Source: an uncultured Bacillota bacterium (lineage in GTDB: Bacteria; Bacillota_I; Bacilli_A; RF39; UBA660). Taken from it: a stretch of 17,174 bases of DNA. The notes beneath the pieces are model-generated. The model was not told the origin of the DNA and did no database searches. It saw only the letters and a list, made by a program, of their open reading frames with translations. Shown one piece after another: positions 14,350 to 17,174 of this stretch. The stretch's first letter is position 1. The number at the start of each line of letters is the position of its first letter. The DNA lies in contig CAMENK010000007.1 of the NCBI GenBank assembly GCA_945928335.1, forward strand, positions 1-17,174, given 5' to 3'. The position numbers and the translations under genes were made by a program.

Positions 14350-14780
14350 TTTATCACCCCTTTTAACAAGGCTAAAAAGAAAGCAGAAACTAATCCATAC
14401 AATATGACACATCCAGTCATCTTAAATATATTACTACCTATCCCTTTAACTGGTCCTTCTTCAGCATGATCCATTGCACAAGAAGTCATAGTATGAGCAA
14501 AACCAGTTGTTGGTACTATTAACCCGGCTTTAGCAAAAGATACAACTTTATCAAAATATCCAGTACCAGTTAATATTGAACCAAAAACAACTAAAAATAT
14601 CATTAAATACATATATGCCTCACTTAAAGGTAAATAAAATTTCTTTTCTAAAAAAACTACAAATAATTCTCCTAAAACACCAATTATTCCACCAAAAAGA
14701 AATGATATAAAAAAATTTAATAACTTATTTTCTTTTTTAGAATGTTTATCAACTAACTTTTCATATTCTTTTAATTTCAA
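14346..14780 (-). CDS. spoVAC: Stage V sporulation protein AC
   Basis: The 144-residue membrane protein shows the SpoVAC hallmark KAGLIVPTTGFAHTMTSC followed by GSNIFKMTGCVILYG, with hydrophobic helices near residues 22-45, 57-75 and 115-140. SpoVAC is the membrane subunit thought to form the mechanosensitive pore for dipicolinic acid. The start is TTG at 14780, set by TTAGGTGAG upstream and by the family's N-terminal length; no ATG is available in the right place. It is the first spoVA gene here: spoVAA and spoVAB, which precede it in B. subtilis, are absent. It follows sigF by 53 bases that hold a candidate SigG-type promoter and a hairpin touching the ribosome site. Confidence 0.93.
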   Translation of the reverse strand: MKLKEYEKLVDKHSKKENKLLNFFISFLFGGIIGVLGELFVVFLEKKFYLPLSEAYMYLMIFLVVFGSILTGTGYFDKVVSFAKAGLIVPTTGFAHTMTSCAMDHAEEGPVKGIGSNIFKMTGCVILYGLVSAFFLALLKGVIK

Positions 14781-14815
14781 AATAACTCACCTAATTTTAT
14801 TATGATGAGTTATTT
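14780..14815 (-). promoter_or_regulatory. Hairpin overlapping the spoVAC ribosome binding site
   Basis: A 10-bp perfect inverted repeat AAATAACTCA/TGAGTTATTT (14806-14815 with 14780-14789) encloses a 16-base loop. On the spoVAC mRNA the 3' arm includes the end of the AGGTGAG site and the first base of the TTG start, so the fold would hide them. There is no T-tract, so it is not a typical terminator. Confidence 0.45.
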
Positions 14816-14826
14816 ATTATTTATAC
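14798..14826 (-). promoter_or_regulatory. Candidate SigG-type forespore promoter for spoVAC-AD-AE
   Basis: GTATA (14822-14826) fits the SigG -35 GHATR and CATAATA (14798-14804) fits the -10 CATxHTA, with 17 bases between, as in B. subtilis SigG promoters. It is in the expected place, as the B. subtilis spoVA operon is SigG-dependent. AT-rich background makes chance matches possible. Confidence 0.4.
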
Positions 14827-14833
14827 ATATACA

Positions 14834-15487
14834 CTATGAAACGATTCCATTATACATTTTTTTTAATATTTTAGTCTCACTTCTAGAAACTTGTACTTGA
14901 GACATATTCATTTCTTCTGCAACTTCACTTTGAGTATAATCTTTAAAATACCTAAGTTCAATTAATTTTCTTTCGTCTTCTTTTAATCTTTCAAGTTCTC
15001 TTTTTAAATCTAACAAATCATCTATTTTCTTCCTATTATCACTACCAGTAATTTTTTCAAGAGAAAAATCTTCATCATTAAGTTTAGAATCAGTACTTAG
15101 AACAAACTCACTCTTAATAATAGCATCACTTAAAATATTTTCATCTACTCCCATAAATTTACTCACTTCTTCTAAACTAACATTTCTTCCCAGTTCATTT
15201 ATAAGAAAGTCTTTACTCTTTTCATATGCTTTATATAATTTAAGAACATCTGAACTTACTTTAATAGTTCTATCATTTTTAATAAACTCAATTATCTCTC
15301 CAAAAATATAATTATAAGCATATGTAGAAAATTTAGTAAATTCATTAGATTTATAATTCTTTTTAGCTTTCATAAGTCCAATCACTCCAACTTGAAATAA
15401 ATCTTCTATAGAATAATATCGACTATATTTAGAAGCAATTTTATAAATCATATCTTTTGTTTCAATTAAATCTTTTTCACTTATCAT
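14834..15487 (-). CDS. sigF: Sporulation sigma factor, SigF/SigG family
   Basis: The 217-residue sigma-70-family protein has region 2 (about residues 6-77: IEDLFQVGVIGLMKAKKNY, FSTYAYNYIFGEIIEFIKNDRTIKVS), region 3 (about 82-130, with LGRNVSLEEVSKFMGVD) and region 4 (about 165-213: ELRYFKDYTQSEVAEEM and SQVQVSRSETKILKKM). The region 4 helix-turn-helix is nearly that of SigF (TQSEVA, SQVQVSR). It is followed by spoVAC, as spoIIAC is followed by spoVA genes in Bacillus. It would direct RNA polymerase to forespore genes. Compared with B. subtilis SigF (255) it starts about 35 residues later, losing the segment before region 2.1. The ATG overlaps the STAS gene stop by 4 bases. SigG is the alternative name; assignment to F rests on region 4 and context. 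Confidence 0.87.
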   Translation of the reverse strand: MISEKDLIETKDMIYKIASKYSRYYSIEDLFQVGVIGLMKAKKNYKSNEFTKFSTYAYNYIFGEIIEFIKNDRTIKVSSDVLKLYKAYEKSKDFLINELGRNVSLEEVSKFMGVDENILSDAIIKSEFVLSTDSKLNDEDFSLEKITGSDNRKKIDDLLDLKRELERLKEDERKLIELRYFKDYTQSEVAEEMNMSQVQVSRSETKILKKMYNGIVS

Positions 15488-15831
15488 AATTTCATCACTC
15501 CCAAAGCAGTTAATTCATTACTTGTTTCAAAAAAACTATTATTATAATTACTTTTTCTAATTATATTTTTTACCTCTTTATTAGTCATACTGCATAAAGT
15601 AGTTCTTCCCATATTTTGTCTTACTATATCATTTATTTCCATCAAAGCCTCAATCCCTTTCAAATCAATTGCATTAACTTTATCTAAATTTATAACTACA
15701 TACTTTATTCCATGCTTTAATACCACAGGAACACATTCATTTATAAATTTATCAACATTATTTTGAGTTAACATCCCACTAAGCCTTATAAAAAATATTC
15801 CCTTCTTGAATTCCATTTCTATTTTAAGCAT
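15484..15831 (-). CDS. SpoIIAA-like STAS protein without the phosphorylatable serine
   Basis: The 115-residue single STAS domain aligns with SpoIIAA along its length: IFFIRLSGMLTQNNVDKF (12-29), YVVINLDKVNAIDLKGIEAL (44-63) and a C-terminal TALGV. In SpoIIAA the segment reads Asp-Ser-Ser-Gly and Ser58 is phosphorylated by SpoIIAB; here it is D56-L57-K58-G59, so the phosphate acceptor is gone. Canonical SpoIIAA frees SigF by binding SpoIIAB. No spoIIAB lies between this gene and the sigma gene: they overlap by ATGA. The ATG at 15831 has GAGG at good distance; a GTG at 15846 adds five residues and hides that site. It could be a diverged SpoIIAA locked in the active state, or a STAS protein with a different partner. 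Confidence 0.85.
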   Translation of the reverse strand: MLKIEMEFKKGIFFIRLSGMLTQNNVDKFINECVPVVLKHGIKYVVINLDKVNAIDLKGIEALMEINDIVRQNMGRTTLCSMTNKEVKNIIRKSNYNNSFFETSNELTALGVMKL

Positions 15832-15899
15832 TTTTGTACCTCGCACTTAATATAGTTTATTTTTTTATAATTTTATACACATTCGACAAACTTAGACTA

Positions 15900-16952
15900 T
15901 TATTTCGTTCGACTTTTTTTGATATTTTTTATAATCAAGAATGTCCCAACTATCAAAACAATAATTAACAGAGCAATTAAAATGTAATAATTATCCGAAG
16001 TTTCTTCAATCTTATCATCAACCATTGCAATAGTAGTATTACTAGGTTCTAAAATAGATTCTTTATGCTCATCTTGAACACTATTATCTAAAATACTAGC
16101 CACTTCACCTACACTATGCATTTCAACAGGAATTTCTACTACTTGAGTTTCAACAATTCTATACTTTTCTTCATCCTTAATAAAACCATCTAATTCTTTA
16201 TAATATCCAGGAACATAAATTCTTTCTAAATCATAACATTTATACATAATATCTCTATATCTATAAACAATAGTCTTAAAACTTATATCCTCATTATACA
16301 TATTATCATAATTAATTTTAACTTCTAATGTACACATATCTTCATTACATTCTTCATTAACTATCTCATTATAACTATAGAAACTATTAAGATTAATTTC
16401 ATCTGTCAATTTAAGTGTAAAAGCTATACCATTAAAATAATTACTAGGTTTAATATATTTAATTATTATTTTAAAATCTCTTACATCTATAGCATTATTA
16501 AAACTAACTGGTATACTAGTAATATTTTTAAAGATAATATAAGTATCATCAGAATCATCTGTAAGTTTACTAGATTCATTTATATTCATAGTAAAAGCAA
16601 TATTCTCATCATTATTATTTACAAAATTTAATTCAGTTATCTTTATATCATCCTTATAATTGATAAAAAATTGACTAATTTTTAATGAATTAAAAAAAGT
16701 TCTACTAACATTCAACTCAGAATTTATCTTTTCTATTACTCTATCATCTTTAGCAATTGGTTCATCCATAGAATAAAAATATTCACTATAAATATAATCT
16801 TCTTTATCAAAATATCCACAATTATTTTCAACATCACTTTCATAATGTATATTATTTTCTTTAATAGTATACCATTTATATTCCACCTCCTCTTCAGCAC
16901 AAACAACAATAGGTAAAATTAACAAAAATGTAAATAAAAGTCTTTTTTTCAT
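15900..16952 (-). CDS. Signal-peptide protein with C-terminal membrane anchor, unknown function, head of the sigF operon
   Basis: I do not recognise the family. The 350-residue protein has a signal peptide (residues 1-19, MKKRLLF then a hydrophobic core ending VVCA) and an outer domain of about 300 residues, acidic and Asn/Tyr-rich, with several beta-type stretches and five cysteines (about residues 45, 202, 207, 239 and the one in the leader). An acidic linker follows, then one membrane helix (about 320-342) and a basic tail KNIKKSRTK, giving a type I topology. The leader cysteine is preceded by VV and is not a good lipobox. The ATG at 16952 has a strong AGGAGG site. It lies 68 bases upstream of the STAS gene without a terminator between, where B. 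subtilis has dacF. Confidence 0.82.
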   Translation of the reverse strand: MKKRLLFTFLLILPIVVCAEEEVEYKWYTIKENNIHYESDVENNCGYFDKEDYIYSEYFYSMDEPIAKDDRVIEKINSELNVSRTFFNSLKISQFFINYKDDIKITELNFVNNNDENIAFTMNINESSKLTDDSDDTYIIFKNITSIPVSFNNAIDVRDFKIIIKYIKPSNYFNGIAFTLKLTDEINLNSFYSYNEIVNEECNEDMCTLEVKINYDNMYNEDISFKTIVYRYRDIMYKCYDLERIYVPGYYKELDGFIKDEEKYRIVETQVVEIPVEMHSVGEVASILDNSVQDEHKESILEPSNTTIAMVDDKIEETSDNYYILIALLIIVLIVGTFLIIKNIKKSRTK

Positions 16953-16964
16953 ACTCCTCCTTTC

Positions 16965-16984
16965 TAGAAGGTTTTACCCTTCTA
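16965..16984 (-). promoter_or_regulatory. Hairpin in the 5' leader of the signal-peptide protein gene
   Basis: A 7-bp stem TAGAAGG/CCTTCTA (16978-16984 with 16965-16971) with a 6-base loop ends three bases before the AGGAGG site. It has no T-tract. A possible -10 TATAAA (16990-16995) would start the transcript almost exactly at the hairpin, so it may protect the mRNA end. Confidence 0.35.
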
Positions 16985-16995
16985 TTAGATTTATA

Positions 16996-17015
16996 CGTTA
17001 ATAAATGTTTTAACG
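16996..17015. repeat. Short inverted repeat upstream of the sigF operon
   Basis: CGTTAA (16996-17001) and TTAACG (17010-17015) form a 6-bp perfect dyad with an 8-base centre, located just upstream of the possible -10 at 16990-16995. The position would suit an operator, but the dyad is short and AT-rich. Confidence 0.3.
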
Positions 17016-17046
17016 CTTTTATTCATTTATTAGACATTTTATTTAC

Positions 17047-17076
17047 AAAAAAAGACATATAGTTCTCCTATATGTC
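17047..17076 (-). terminator. Intrinsic terminator of the right-edge gene
   Basis: A 9-bp perfect stem GACATATAG/CTATATGTC (17068-17076 with 17054-17062) with a 5-base loop is followed by seven T on the minus strand (17047-17053). It begins 13 bases after the stop codon at 17089. Confidence 0.9.
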
Positions 17077-17088
17077 ATATAATATAAA

Positions 17089-17174
17089 TTATTTATTAGG
17101 TTTAAATATTATTTTTATTGCATCATCTTTTCCACTAGTTAATCTTTCAAAAGCACTTTGTGCTTTTTCTAATG
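17089..17174 (-). CDS. C-terminal end of a probable zinc-type (medium-chain) dehydrogenase, cut by the window edge
   Basis: Only the last 28 codons are present. They read LEKAQSAFERLTSGKDDAIK followed by IIFKPNK and a TAA stop. An alpha helix with AFE-L-SGK, then a short I-K-I-I-x-K-P strand at the very end, is the typical close of medium-chain alcohol, sorbitol and threonine dehydrogenases. That identification rests on this tail alone and is tentative. The gene is followed by a strong terminator, so it is not part of the sigF transcript. Confidence 0.6.
   Translation of the reverse strand, partial: LEKAQSAFERLTSGKDDAIKIIFKPNK

Noticed and set aside
15832..15899. SigH-like promoter before the STAS gene, as spoIIA has in B. 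subtilis
   Set aside because: A CGAAT -10-like box is present, but the AGGA-type -35 at proper spacing is too weak to claim.
16952..16970. Alternative pairing of the leader hairpin arm with the AGGAGG site as a riboswitch-like switch
   Set aside because: The complementary stretches are directly adjacent, leaving no loop for the alternative fold, and there is no conserved aptamer-like structure.

Overview
This window is a very AT-rich chromosomal segment (roughly a quarter GC by eye) from a low-GC, spore-forming Firmicute of the Bacilli/Erysipelotrichia type, most like the reduced, mostly uncultured gut lineages. The evidence is a cluster of endospore genes (SpoIIAA-like STAS protein, a SigF/SigG-type sigma factor, SpoVAC-SpoVAD-SpoVAE, YunB, a sporulation-style D,D-carboxypeptidase), Firmicute-specific families (YutD, ScpA/ScpB, RluB) and Gram-positive Shine-Dalgarno sites. 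TGA is used as stop (spoVAC, spoIIAA-like, yunB) and Trp is TGG, so this is the standard bacterial code, not the Mycoplasma code. No insertion sequence, prophage, CRISPR array or attachment site is visible.

Layout: nearly everything is on the minus strand; the exceptions are the small ferredoxin gene and tRNA-Leu. Read in the direction of transcription (right to left) there are: the C-terminal end of a probable medium-chain dehydrogenase with a strong terminator (17089-17174); a signal-peptide/one-TM protein of unknown function, then spoIIAA-like, sigF-like, spoVAC, spoVAD and spoVAE packed with 4-14 base overlaps and closed by a terminator (13032-16952); an unknown membrane-anchored protein, scpA and scpB (10726-12960); a SWIM/SNF2 helicase (7393-10599); an nfeD-qmcA membrane pair (6016-7330); tRNA-Leu(CAA) and tRNA-Glu(CTC) flanking a small membrane protein (5315-5957); a DUF362 protein (4347-5231); a D,D-carboxypeptidase and rluB (2457-4280); ferredoxin on the plus strand (2235-2447); a tail-anchored charged protein, yunB and yutD (201-2131); and the first 27 codons of a secreted or surface protein (1-82).

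How the parts fit: gene order recalls Bacillus subtilis neighbourhoods (spoIIA-spoVA; scpA-scpB-dacB-rluB; yunB-yutD) but is shortened and rearranged. The sigma factor would drive forespore transcription, and a SigG-like promoter candidate sits directly before spoVAC, whose product forms with SpoVAD and SpoVAE the dipicolinic-acid channel. The most unusual point is that the anti-sigma kinase gene spoIIAB is absent between the STAS gene and the sigma gene, which overlap by 4 bases, and that the STAS protein has Leu-Lys where SpoIIAA has its Ser57-Ser58 phosphorylation site. The partner-switch that normally restrains SigF therefore looks dismantled or replaced here. A second theme is economy: many predicted promoters place the transcription start only about 10-20 bases before the start codon, and several terminators are built over stop codons.
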